A program made the translations under genes and the position numbers. A stretch of DNA of 38,093 nucleotides from assembly GCA_964639885.1 (NCBI GenBank), contig CAZXEH010000018.1:1-38093 (forward strand). The letters run 5' to 3'. Below are positions 30,670 through 38,093 of the stretch, one piece after another. Source of the stretch: JAGNLA01 sp964639885. GTDB taxonomy: Bacteria; Caldisericota; Caldisericia; JAAYUI01. The notes below the pieces were generated by a model that did no database searches, was not told where the DNA came from, and worked only from the letters and a program-made list of their open reading frames with translations. The number at the start of each line of letters is the position of its first letter. Position 1 is the stretch's first letter.

Positions 30670-31254
30670 ATGACCGATACAGCCATCAGGTTTAATATGT
30701 GGTGGATTTCATGGCGCCACAATGTCGACGATTACTTCATGCCGGCAATGACGATACTGGCAGTGATTTCGGGTGGAATCTGCCTGTTTTCCGGCATCCA
30801 TGTCCTGAAAACACCTTACACGGTTCACATTTTTGAATTCATCTTCACGCTTTCCGTGAACATGATTTTCATGTTTGGACTCACGAGAAAATCAGTTGAA
30901 GACAACATCAAATGTTTGGTTGCACTTCCTAGCGCGCTTTCTTCATTGGCCTATGCAATGTTTGTTGTCCTGCTAAGGGTTATTCCACATTACAGCCAGC
31001 TGACCCCGTGGTTTGTTTCGTTTGAAAATGCTGTACTACAAAAAACGTGGATGACACCAGTATGGATTGGCATTTCGATTGTTGGTGGTCTGCTCATCCA
31101 GTTTGTTGTCTACTGGTCAGTCTCAAGATCGAAAATTCTGGATATTCTCTGGCCATTCCTGACTTATGCGCTGGTGACAGGCGTGTTCAATCTGGTTATG
31201 AACTTCTTCCTGTTTATTGCCAACTATTCGACAAAGGCGTTTGGCAACTGGTAG
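30670..31254 (+). CDS. Multi-pass membrane protein, 194 aa (intact paralogue 2)
   Basis: Starts at ATG behind AAGGATT, 29 bp after paralogue 1. Six hydrophobic segments begin with MTILAVISGGICLFSGIHVL. The third-helix loop FGLTRKSVEDNIKCLV aligns with GILKTVKEDDSVLKHI in paralogue 1, but this copy is the most diverged. The last 31 bp overlap the 3' end of the convergent lipoprotein gene. Function unknown; the run of three suggests local duplication. Confidence 0.7.
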   Translation: MTDTAIRFNMWWISWRHNVDDYFMPAMTILAVISGGICLFSGIHVLKTPYTVHIFEFIFTLSVNMIFMFGLTRKSVEDNIKCLVALPSALSSLAYAMFVVLLRVIPHYSQLTPWFVSFENAVLQKTWMTPVWIGISIVGGLLIQFVVYWSVSRSKILDILWPFLTYALVTGVFNLVMNFFLFIANYSTKAFGNW

Positions 31255-32903
31255 ATGCCGGCCCAGACAGGAACAAGGGTCTTGCCCGAAATCCTGTATG
31301 CCACTCCTGCATTTGCACCATTGAGATGATTGCAAAGGATCAGCTTATCCTCAGTTGATGTTGGGTTGATGAGGTTTTCATAAATCAAACCAGTTTGCAG
31401 GTCAAGGACAAATGAGCCGGAAAACGTGCTGTTGCCAGTCTTGCAAGTCAGGAACCTCTTGTCGCTCAGGCTCGCAGTAAAACACGGTTTATCCAGTTTG
31501 AATGCGGGTTTGAACGCACCGGCGCCAATTTCTGTCGACGTTTCGCGCTCGTAAACAGCTGTCCACTTCGAGGAAGCCAGGACAACAATCGGAAACCCTT
31601 TTGAGTCGTAAAAGGAGTAGGCGTTGACCCATTTGAGGTTTTTGTCACCTATGCCCTTGTGACCAAAAGTGCCTATAATCATCGGATTTTTCTTTGATAG
31701 CGGGGCTTCCCTGACCTCAAAGGTTTCATTTTCCAAATCGAGCTTTGTTACAAGCACAGTGTAGTTGAGCGTGTCCCAGCTTCCGGCATCGTAACCGCTC
31801 AAAGCGAACCTGAAGCCACCCGGGCCGTAGATCATGTCATTTTCTACGTACCATTGACCGTCATCCGATTTTGGAGACCAGTTTTGAACCTTTGCCTGTT
31901 TGAAGGTCGATGGATCGACCATTGACCCTGAAACTCGTTCAACACTTATTCTTTCTGGAAGCGCACCGATTATTTGTTTTGCACCAAAACCGTTTCCATT
32001 CTTGCAAACCAGAAATTTGAAGACTTCGTCAGAGTTCATTGTGCCGGGCCTGAAAGGTGTTGACTTGTCCAAAGTGTAGCCATCAAGCTGTTTTTTGCCT
32101 GTCAGGTCGATAGCGCTTGTTTGAGAACCCCAGCAAACATAAAGGGTGGTTTTGCCGAAAGTGTCAAGAGTGATCTGCCTTTTTGACGTGTCTTCAAAGT
32201 TGGTCATATAGTTGAGCTTCGTTACTTTGCCAGCTTCAATCTGAACGTAGTGTTTCACAAGCGAATTTGCCTTCTCCGATATTTCCAGCATGCACGGCGC
32301 AACTTTGGGGATGAAGACCGAGCCTTCAAAAAACAGTGGCTGTTCCTTTGTCCCTTTGATGGTGAAACTCGTCCCCTGAGATTGTGATTTGATGTAAAGT
32401 GCGCCTGTGCTTGAGTCGGTTCCTGGTTCAAGGTTGATTTTGGAGTTCAGTCCAACATCAATTTCAGTTGCCCAACGGTACTGGAAACCGTCAAGAGCCA
32501 CTTCAAACCTGCGTTTTCCAGCGTAAACCTGTGGGTTAGAAATTTTTGAGCTGTGGCCAAGATCAATGAAACCGGCAGTGATTGCTCCAGGCATTGATGT
32601 TGTTATCTCGACCGGCTCAAGTTTTGGAGGAGTGGGCGTGAATGTTGTGGTTTTTCCGAATTCAACAGATGCAAATTCGGTAGTTGTGTCACCTGTTGCT
32701 GACCATGTAACCGAAACCTTGTGCGGGATTGCCATGAGGTCAAGCGGTTGCTCCATTTCGGCGAGAAGGACAGGCTTTGCCTCGTCGATTGCCACGAGCG
32801 CCTTTTTGTCATCGATGTTGAGCGTGAGGAAACCACCCTGCGGCTGTTTTCCGCAACCTGAAAGAAGGATGACCAGAATTGCAACGGTGAAAATTTTTTT
32901 CAT
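31224..32903 (-). CDS. Lipoprotein of unknown function, 559 aa
   Basis: Lipoprotein signal with lipobox L-S-G-C (Cys17), so it should be lipid-anchored outside. The mature protein is rich in beta strands and Gly/Asp turns. Its N-terminal part includes PEGA-like or carboxypeptidase-regulatory-like short strands (FLTLNIDDKKALVAID, VSVTWSATGDTTTEF). The C-terminal half has Trp-Asp-rich repeats (YDAGSWDTLNYTVLVTKLD, KWVNAYSFYDSKGFPIVVLASSKW) that could form a propeller. I recognise no family. It follows the nuclease gene by 3 bp and is the last gene of the polA operon; its 3' end overlaps the convergent membrane gene by 31 bp. Confidence 0.75.
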   Translation of the reverse strand: MKKIFTVAILVILLSGCGKQPQGGFLTLNIDDKKALVAIDEAKPVLLAEMEQPLDLMAIPHKVSVTWSATGDTTTEFASVEFGKTTTFTPTPPKLEPVEITTSMPGAITAGFIDLGHSSKISNPQVYAGKRRFEVALDGFQYRWATEIDVGLNSKINLEPGTDSSTGALYIKSQSQGTSFTIKGTKEQPLFFEGSVFIPKVAPCMLEISEKANSLVKHYVQIEAGKVTKLNYMTNFEDTSKRQITLDTFGKTTLYVCWGSQTSAIDLTGKKQLDGYTLDKSTPFRPGTMNSDEVFKFLVCKNGNGFGAKQIIGALPERISVERVSGSMVDPSTFKQAKVQNWSPKSDDGQWYVENDMIYGPGGFRFALSGYDAGSWDTLNYTVLVTKLDLENETFEVREAPLSKKNPMIIGTFGHKGIGDKNLKWVNAYSFYDSKGFPIVVLASSKWTAVYERETSTEIGAGAFKPAFKLDKPCFTASLSDKRFLTCKTGNSTFSGSFVLDLQTGLIYENLINPTSTEDKLILCNHLNGANAGVAYRISGKTLVPVWAGIYQLPNAFVE

Positions 32904-32906
32904 ATC

Positions 32907-33653
32907 CTAGAAACTCTCCTCCACATGCAAAACGTCCGCTCCCTGGCAACCCTGATAATAGTCGCAGTAGGGGCAGAACCGGTTGGGACAGCGTTCGAAC
33001 TTTTTGAGTTCTATGCCTTTTTTAACGAAACTTATTGCCTCTCTCGCACGGTCGATGTCAACGATGGTTGGCTCAAAAGACCTCAGCGCCATCTGTCTCA
33101 GGTAAAGATTTGAAGCCTTTCTCACCTGCATGTTTAGCAAGACATTTACGGCAAGCGTGTAGATAGAAAGCTGGAGCCTGTCGGAGTCTTCAAGGGCAGA
33201 AGGGATGGTTTTCCCAGTCTTATAGTCGAGAAGGTTCACCGAGCCGTCTGAATTTCGGTCAATCCTGTCAATGTAACCGGTGATTGTCAGGCCGTCGATT
33301 TTAATTGAAAAATTCATTTCAACATCGATGACTTCAGGCATGGTTTCACCAAGGGAATTGTGATAGCCGATAAGTATCGATCTGCCTTCGTCTTTTGCCC
33401 TCAACTCAGATTCAATATCTGTAAAACCATCTGAAATCCAGTATTTTTCGTAAAGACCCAACAGGTATTCAGATGAATTGTCTGATGGGAGGAGTTTTGG
33501 TTTGTGGAATTCTTCCAGGGCAGCATGGACTGAGTTGCCAAAGCTGAAATACGGCCTTGGAATGCCGGGCAAACCAACGATGTAAGCCAAAAAAAACTTG
33601 TAAGGGCAGTCCAGGTATGTTGAGATTCTGGAGTAGGAAAGGTTTATATCCAC
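32907..33653 (-). CDS. PD-(D/E)XK nuclease of the RecB/Cas4-like class with Fe-S-type cysteines
   Basis: 248 residues. Motifs are SYSRISTYLDCPYKF at the start (Cys16), F-G-N-S-V-H43-A-A-L-E, a G-Y-I-D129-R-I-D metal residue, and D143-Y-K145-T-G-K, followed by Q161-x-x-x-Y: the PD-(D/E)XK_1 active site. Late cysteines 222, 227, 230 and 236 together with Cys16 form the four-cysteine Fe-S cluster pattern of AddB and Cas4 nucleases. It has no helicase domain and no Cas neighbours, so a stand-alone DNA nuclease in repair is likely; its substrate is unknown. The start overlaps the coaE end by 10 bp. Confidence 0.88.
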   Translation of the reverse strand: MDINLSYSRISTYLDCPYKFFLAYIVGLPGIPRPYFSFGNSVHAALEEFHKPKLLPSDNSSEYLLGLYEKYWISDGFTDIESELRAKDEGRSILIGYHNSLGETMPEVIDVEMNFSIKIDGLTITGYIDRIDRNSDGSVNLLDYKTGKTIPSALEDSDRLQLSIYTLAVNVLLNMQVRKASNLYLRQMALRSFEPTIVDIDRAREAISFVKKGIELKKFERCPNRFCPYCDYYQGCQGADVLHVEESF

Positions 33654-34240
33654 TTGTTCTCTTGTGCAAATCTCCTCATTTTTTCACACAGGGCTTCGGT
33701 TGTCGGCTGGGTGTAGATCGTCCAGTTCGCATGCTTCATGCGTTCACGCTCGGACATCTGGGAAACCATGCGTTCATAAACCTCAGCCTCGGTCATGCCC
33801 AGAGCCACAGCCCTCTGCATCCTGATTGATTCCGGTGCCGAGATGTTCAGAACTCCGTGGCAGAGCTTGTTCCAACCCTGTTCAAACATGATTGCTGCCA
33901 CAACAACAATGAGTCTGGCACGGTTTGCCCTGGCTGCCATGATTTCAAACTTGATGGACTGGGTGAGCGGATCCCTGAAAATATCGTTCAGTTCGCGTGT
34001 TTTTTGGGGAGTTGAAAAGGCTTGCCTGGCCAGCCTTTTCCTGTTGACCGAACCGTCTATGTTTGTGATCTTTTTGCCGAAGTAATCAATGACCCGGTTG
34101 TAGATTTCAGTTCCGGGCTGGAGCATTGGTCTTGCCAGATCGTCAACCTCGATGATAAAGACGTTGTCACCTTCAAGACACTTTGCAGCTGCTGTTTTTC
34201 CTGAAGCCATGCCTCCAGTAATACCCAGAATGTAGGCCAT
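33644..34240 (-). CDS. coaE: Dephospho-CoA kinase
   Basis: A 198-residue P-loop kinase that phosphorylates the 3'-OH of dephospho-CoA, the last step of CoA synthesis. The Walker A is GGMASGKT (residues 9-16), and EVDDLAR (~31-37) supplies the conserved Asp of the substrate site; a Q-R-A-like lid region lies at ~140-150. Length matches the family. The ATG overlaps the polA TAA as TAATG, so the two are translated together; a polA-coaE order is frequent in bacteria. Confidence 0.96.
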   Translation of the reverse strand: MAYILGITGGMASGKTAAAKCLEGDNVFIIEVDDLARPMLQPGTEIYNRVIDYFGKKITNIDGSVNRKRLARQAFSTPQKTRELNDIFRDPLTQSIKFEIMAARANRARLIVVVAAIMFEQGWNKLCHGVLNISAPESIRMQRAVALGMTEAEVYERMVSQMSERERMKHANWTIYTQPTTEALCEKMRRFAQENKWI

Positions 34241-36693
34241 TACTTTGCCTCCAGCCAGTTGTTGCCGAAGTTGGTGTCGACCGTCATTGGAACCTTGGCC
34301 AAAAAGACGTTTTCCATTTTCTCTTTGATTATTGTACAGACCTTTTCGGCGTTGTCACGGGGGCATTCGACCAGCAGCTCGTCGTGAACCTGCAAAATCT
34401 GCATGGCTCCTGTTCCTTCAAGCCCATGTTCAACGGCGATCATTGCGAGTTTGATGATGTCGGCAGCCGAACCCTGGATTGGAGAGTTGATGGCTGCACG
34501 CTCTCCGGCCGATCTGACCTGGAAATTGTCTGACAGGAGTTCCGGGAAGTTTCGTCTTCTGCCAAGGATTGTTGTTGTGTAGCCAACCTTTTTTGCGTTT
34601 TCAACCACGTTTTTGATGTAGGCGGCAACACCAGAGAACCTGTCGAAATAATTCTTGATGAAAGCGTCTGCCTCGGCGTAGCTGATTTTGAATTCGCCCG
34701 AAAGCCTGTGCGCTGACATTCCGTAGAGCAGGCCGAAGTTTATAACCTTGGCTCTCCGCCTCTGCTCGGATGTGACTTCGTTTGTGTCAAAGATTTTTTT
34801 GGCCGTGACCGTGTGGATGTCTTCGCCGGCGTTGAAAGCCCTTACCAGTTCAGGGTCTTCCGAGAGGTGGGCGAGCACTCTGAGTTCGATTTGTGAGTAG
34901 TCGGCAGAGATTATTATGTTTCCCGGTTTTGCTATAAAAGCTCTCCTGATTTCCGAACCAAGGTCAGAGCGTACAGGGATGCTTTGAAGATTGGGGTTTG
35001 TTGATGCCAGTCGGCCGGTCGAAGTCGACATCTGCAGGAAGGTTGTGTGGACCCTGCCTTCTTTGTCAGCAAAGGTCGGAAGTACATCAACGTAGGTGTT
35101 TTTCAGCTTTGAAAGCTCCCGCACGTCAAGAACCAGGTCTACAACAGGATAAGTTCCCCTGAGGCTGTCAAGGACTGCAGCCGATGTCGAGAATCCGGTC
35201 TTTGTCTTTTTCTGCGGTTCGATCTGAAGTTTTTTGAAGAGTACGTCTGAGAGCTGCTTTGGTGAGGCGATGTTGAACCTCATGCCGGTGTCCTCAAAGA
35301 TTTGTTCTGATTTTTCCTCGATTTCACGACCAAGCTTTTTCCCAAGGTCGGACAAAACCGCTCTATCAATCATTATTCCACGGTTTTCGATTGAATGGAG
35401 GATTCTTGTGACGGGTTTCTCGACCTTTTCATAGAGGTCGCCCATGCCCATCACTGCAATTTTTTCCTTGAGAACGTCACACAATTTGAGCATCGCGCTT
35501 GAGTTGGAGATATTTTCGCCGAGGTAGGCGTTCTTTAGCGTTTCGATGTCGTAGCCGGAACGCATGGTTTCATCAAGGTAAGCCATCATCGAGACATCAT
35601 CGACTGGCTCAGAGATATCGATTTTTCCAAGCATTTCCTTGAGGTTGCAGACAACCTTGGGTTTGTCGGATTTCAGAAGCGGTTCCAGTTTTGTTATTGT
35701 TTCGTCGGTTGACTGGAATAATCCTGAACCAACGTCGATTTTGTAAGTGTTTTCATCGTCAGAGACCTCAAGTTCACCCGGAGCCATGTGGATGGCGAAC
35801 CTGCCTGTGATTTTTGGGATGACGTATTCGGCTGTAACGGTCTGGGTTTTAACCTCTTTTTTTGGCTCAGGCCTGAACCTGCTGACGAAACTGAGGAAGC
35901 CTAGTCTTTGAAGCATTGGAACAGCTTTTGCCGGGTCGGGAATCCACTTCAGGCTTTCGTCGTTGAATTCGATCGGCACATTGTCGTGAAGGGTTGCCAA
36001 CATCAGTGAGTGTTTGAATATTTCAAGATTGGCTGCAATCTTGGGGTTGGCCTCTACATCCTCGACGCATTTTGCTTTGGAAGCGATTTCAAACGCCCCT
36101 TTTTCGCCGATTCCAGGAACTCCGCCGTAATTGTCACTGGTGTCGCCCTTCATGGCTTTGAACCACACGAATTGCTCGGGTGACATGCGGTATTCGGAAG
36201 CCATCCTTGCCTGGTCGACCGTTTCGGTTTCCGAGATGCCTTTTTTGTTGAGAATAACGCAGGTGTTTGAGTCTACAAGCTGAAGGATGTCACGGTCGGA
36301 GCTCATGATGAACACGTTGTTGCCGCGCTTTGACTCTTTTCTGGCAACGGTTGCGATTACGTCGTCAGCCTCGTAGCCTGGACAAGAGAGAATTGGCAAA
36401 CCGAGAGCCGAAAGGAATTCCTCAAACATTTCCAGCTGGCGCATCATGTCGTCAGGGGGTGCTGGTCTGTTTGCCTTGTACTTTTCGTCCTTCTCATGCC
36501 TGAAGGTTTTTTCCGGCCTGTCGATGCAAACGGCAAGCAGGTCAGGTTTTTCACGGTCAATTATGCCGGTTGCAAGCCTCAGGAACCCGTAGAGGGCGTT
36601 TGTCGGCGTTCCATCCGGTGCCGTAAAACTCCCCCTGAAGGCGTGATATGCCCGGAAGAGCATGCTCATGCCGTCAAGGAGCAGTATTTTCAT
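34240..36693 (-). CDS. polA: DNA polymerase I (proofreading site not conserved)
   Basis: 817 residues: an N-terminal 5'-3' exonuclease (~1-290; LLLDGMSMLFRAYHAF, CPGYEADDVIAT, SSDRDILQLV, GDTSDNYGGVPGIGEKGA), a 3'-5' exonuclease-like region (~290-440), and the polymerase domain with motif A DYSQIELRVLAHLSEDP (~597), motif B RRRAKVINFGLLYG, and motif C QVHDELLVE (~775). The Asp-x-Glu of the proofreading site is not seen where expected (FAIHMAPGELE), although the later DDVSMMAYL segment remains, so proofreading is probably lost, as in Taq-type enzymes. It fills gaps and removes RNA primers. Overlaps its neighbours by 1 bp (TAATG) on each side. Confidence 0.97.
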   Translation of the reverse strand: MKILLLDGMSMLFRAYHAFRGSFTAPDGTPTNALYGFLRLATGIIDREKPDLLAVCIDRPEKTFRHEKDEKYKANRPAPPDDMMRQLEMFEEFLSALGLPILSCPGYEADDVIATVARKESKRGNNVFIMSSDRDILQLVDSNTCVILNKKGISETETVDQARMASEYRMSPEQFVWFKAMKGDTSDNYGGVPGIGEKGAFEIASKAKCVEDVEANPKIAANLEIFKHSLMLATLHDNVPIEFNDESLKWIPDPAKAVPMLQRLGFLSFVSRFRPEPKKEVKTQTVTAEYVIPKITGRFAIHMAPGELEVSDDENTYKIDVGSGLFQSTDETITKLEPLLKSDKPKVVCNLKEMLGKIDISEPVDDVSMMAYLDETMRSGYDIETLKNAYLGENISNSSAMLKLCDVLKEKIAVMGMGDLYEKVEKPVTRILHSIENRGIMIDRAVLSDLGKKLGREIEEKSEQIFEDTGMRFNIASPKQLSDVLFKKLQIEPQKKTKTGFSTSAAVLDSLRGTYPVVDLVLDVRELSKLKNTYVDVLPTFADKEGRVHTTFLQMSTSTGRLASTNPNLQSIPVRSDLGSEIRRAFIAKPGNIIISADYSQIELRVLAHLSEDPELVRAFNAGEDIHTVTAKKIFDTNEVTSEQRRRAKVINFGLLYGMSAHRLSGEFKISYAEADAFIKNYFDRFSGVAAYIKNVVENAKKVGYTTTILGRRRNFPELLSDNFQVRSAGERAAINSPIQGSAADIIKLAMIAVEHGLEGTGAMQILQVHDELLVECPRDNAEKVCTIIKEKMENVFLAKVPMTVDTNFGNNWLEAK

Positions 36694-38093
36694 TAGTTAG
36701 CCTGGGGAAGCTGTTCCGGTGTGCCTTCTGCGTCGAGGATCGGTTTTCTGATCACTTCGAGGTCAAAGGTGATGTAAGGAGCCCAGAGCCTGTAGGATTC
36801 GACAAGCACAAGCACTGCAAAGAGAACAAACACGCCAACCGATACTGAACCGGCGACTGTCGGCACTTCAAATCCCTGAACCTGGACGAAGTTGAGGAAC
36901 CATGGGAACGAAGCGTATAGCAGGAAAGCAGCGATGAGGTTTTCTGTTCTGATGTAAATCCAGCCGCACAGCATGATGATTGTGAACAGACCAAAGCTGT
37001 TGGAGAACGGGCCATAGATTCCGGGTGCTGTGTGCCAGCCGTTGAGGAGTGAGAGTCCAAAGCCGACGATGAAAACAAGTGTGCCTGGAACCCACTTCGA
37101 AAGCGACCTTCCCCAGTCGTCGAGTCTATTTTCCCTTGGTTCGGTGACAAGCCATTTCCACATGTAGTTGCCGATGAATGCGGCGATGAGCCAGAATGCA
37201 ACGGTCAATACGATCGGAATTGAGATGAGTGCGTCGGCTCCTGCCATCTGGAAAATCAGGTAGGTTGCTGTTGAAAGAATTACAATTACTGCTCCGGGGA
37301 GCCACTTTGAAATTTCCGAGAAACCAAGACCGGTAGACGTTTCGGCTGGGTCAAACACGAGCCATGATACGACAGTGACAAACAGGAGCGAGCAAATGCC
37401 TGTCGCAAACGTGAATGCCATAGGATCCATTGTCGATTCGCCAGCGAAAACGACATAAACAGTAATTGCGGCAACAACCACACCGACGATCCACTTCAGA
37501 ATTGTCGATTTGTCTTTTACTCGCTGGCCTTTGAAGGATGAACCCGACAGGATGTTGGCCAAAACTGCAACGGCAATGACCACGATGAAGAAGTATGGCT
37601 CTCCGATTGAAAGAATTTTTGGTGCTTCCTGTGTTGCGTTCGTGACCGTGGTTTCAACCTGATGCGAGAGCAGTTCGTCGAACTTTCTGTAGATTACCTG
37701 CATTACAGGAATGGAGATGGATGTGAGGAAGAAAATCGAGAGAACCTTGCCGTAGTGCTTCCAGTTGAAGTTTTCCCTGATTGCCCCGAGTTTTTCCTTC
37801 ATCGAGTTATAGAAGTAGCCCCAGGTCATGGAGAACAGAATCGGTGCGTTGAGGAACCAGACCCTGAAGAAGTCGAGGAGACCCATGAGGTAGTTGGTTT
37901 CAAACGGGCTTGCATAGTTTGCGGTGAGTGTGTAGACAGGATAGATTTTTGGAATGAACATAAGTTCAAGGGTTTCGCCCAAAGAACCATAGGTAGTGTA
38001 AGGGATTCCGATGTCAGCACCTGGCGGGAGAGGCATGCCGATGTAGAAGTTGGCTGCCGAGAAGGCCGATGCGTACGGGACATAGAGGAAATA
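36693..38093 (-). CDS. Large polytopic membrane protein, N terminus outside the window
   Basis: 466 codons to the window edge; the frame stays open past the Met at 38036, so that Met is probably internal. About ten hydrophobic helices are visible, including GVVVAAITVYVVFAGES, VTVVSWLVFDPAE, VIVILSTATYLIF, WLIAAFIGNYMWKWLV and LVFIVGFGLSLL. An aromatic-rich segment (FRVWFLNAPILFSMTWGYF) sits near the visible start. No family is recognised; a transporter or polymer-synthesis membrane protein are guesses. It is the first visible gene of the operon that includes polA and coaE, and its TAA overlaps the polA ATG. Confidence 0.75.
   Translation of the reverse strand, partial: YFLYVPYASAFSAANFYIGMPLPPGADIGIPYTTYGSLGETLELMFIPKIYPVYTLTANYASPFETNYLMGLLDFFRVWFLNAPILFSMTWGYFYNSMKEKLGAIRENFNWKHYGKVLSIFFLTSISIPVMQVIYRKFDELLSHQVETTVTNATQEAPKILSIGEPYFFIVVIAVAVLANILSGSSFKGQRVKDKSTILKWIVGVVVAAITVYVVFAGESTMDPMAFTFATGICSLLFVTVVSWLVFDPAETSTGLGFSEISKWLPGAVIVILSTATYLIFQMAGADALISIPIVLTVAFWLIAAFIGNYMWKWLVTEPRENRLDDWGRSLSKWVPGTLVFIVGFGLSLLNGWHTAPGIYGPFSNSFGLFTIIMLCGWIYIRTENLIAAFLLYASFPWFLNFVQVQGFEVPTVAGSVSVGVFVLFAVLVLVESYRLWAPYITFDLEVIRKPILDAEGTPEQLPQAN

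Noticed and set aside
1..38093. tRNA or rRNA genes, CRISPR arrays, insertion sequences
   Set aside because: I looked for cloverleaf-like blocks, repeat-spacer patterns, transposase motifs and terminal repeats and saw none. A tRNA search program would settle the tRNA question.

Overview
This is a bacterial chromosomal fragment from a draft assembly. It starts in a run of C, contains a gap of exactly 100 N at 24909-25008, and both ends cut open reading frames. Genes are packed tightly with ATGA, TAATG and TGATG overlaps. Shine-Dalgarno sites are strong (GGAGG), GTG and TTG starts are common, and both TGA and TAA serve as stops (standard code). Base composition is moderate (roughly mid-40s % GC by eye), with clearly AT-rich exceptions at 8942-10099 and 27202-27834. 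Copper-amine-oxidase-N-like 'stalk' domains joined to fibronectin type III domains, zinc-ribbon membrane proteins and an AMMECR1 protein suggest an uncultivated or deep-branching bacterium with Firmicutes- or Caldiserica-like features. I cannot place it more precisely from sequence alone.

Layout. 266-1424 (-): three coupled VOC/glyoxalase-fold genes. 1536-4424 (+): a large secreted protein with FnIII, stalk domain, Gly/Ser linker and three ~200-residue repeats. 4428-5086 (-): a Cdd1-type helix-hairpin-helix protein and a membrane-anchored protein with an Ada-like metal site. 5154-7256 (-): an exported protein with twelve G-N-D-x-Y repeats, whose signal peptide is separated from the body by an in-frame TGA. 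7324-8903 (-): duplicated SAM methyltransferases. 8942-10099 (+): an AT-rich dGTPase-family HD hydrolase with a near-consensus promoter.

10188-18894 (+) looks like one operon: valS, folC, a zinc-ribbon membrane protein, a large single-pass membrane protein with a PIN-like tail, an AMMECR1 protein and a lipoprotein. 18996-27233 (+), behind its own promoter, carries a 'quinate 5-dehydrogenase'-labelled family protein, greA, lysS, an SPFH/zinc-ribbon protein, a K+ channel with an RCK domain, a flippase-like membrane protein broken by the gap, the last 48 codons of what looks like glutamate racemase, a second FnIII/stalk surface protein and a dCMP deaminase.

27202-28203 (-): an AT-rich unknown membrane protein and a TM2 protein. 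28300-31254 (+): a single CHR-family chromate-transporter half, a small exported protein, and three related multi-pass membrane proteins, the first split by an in-frame TAA. 38093-31224 (-): an operon of a large membrane protein (5' end outside the window), polA, coaE, a RecB/Cas4-like nuclease with an Fe-S-type cysteine set, and a lipoprotein.

Housekeeping (translation, folate and CoA synthesis, DNA replication, transcript cleavage) is interleaved with cell-surface and membrane genes of unknown role. I saw no tRNA, rRNA, CRISPR array, insertion sequence or clear intrinsic terminator. Apart from the N gap, no stretch over 300 bases lacks a gene.
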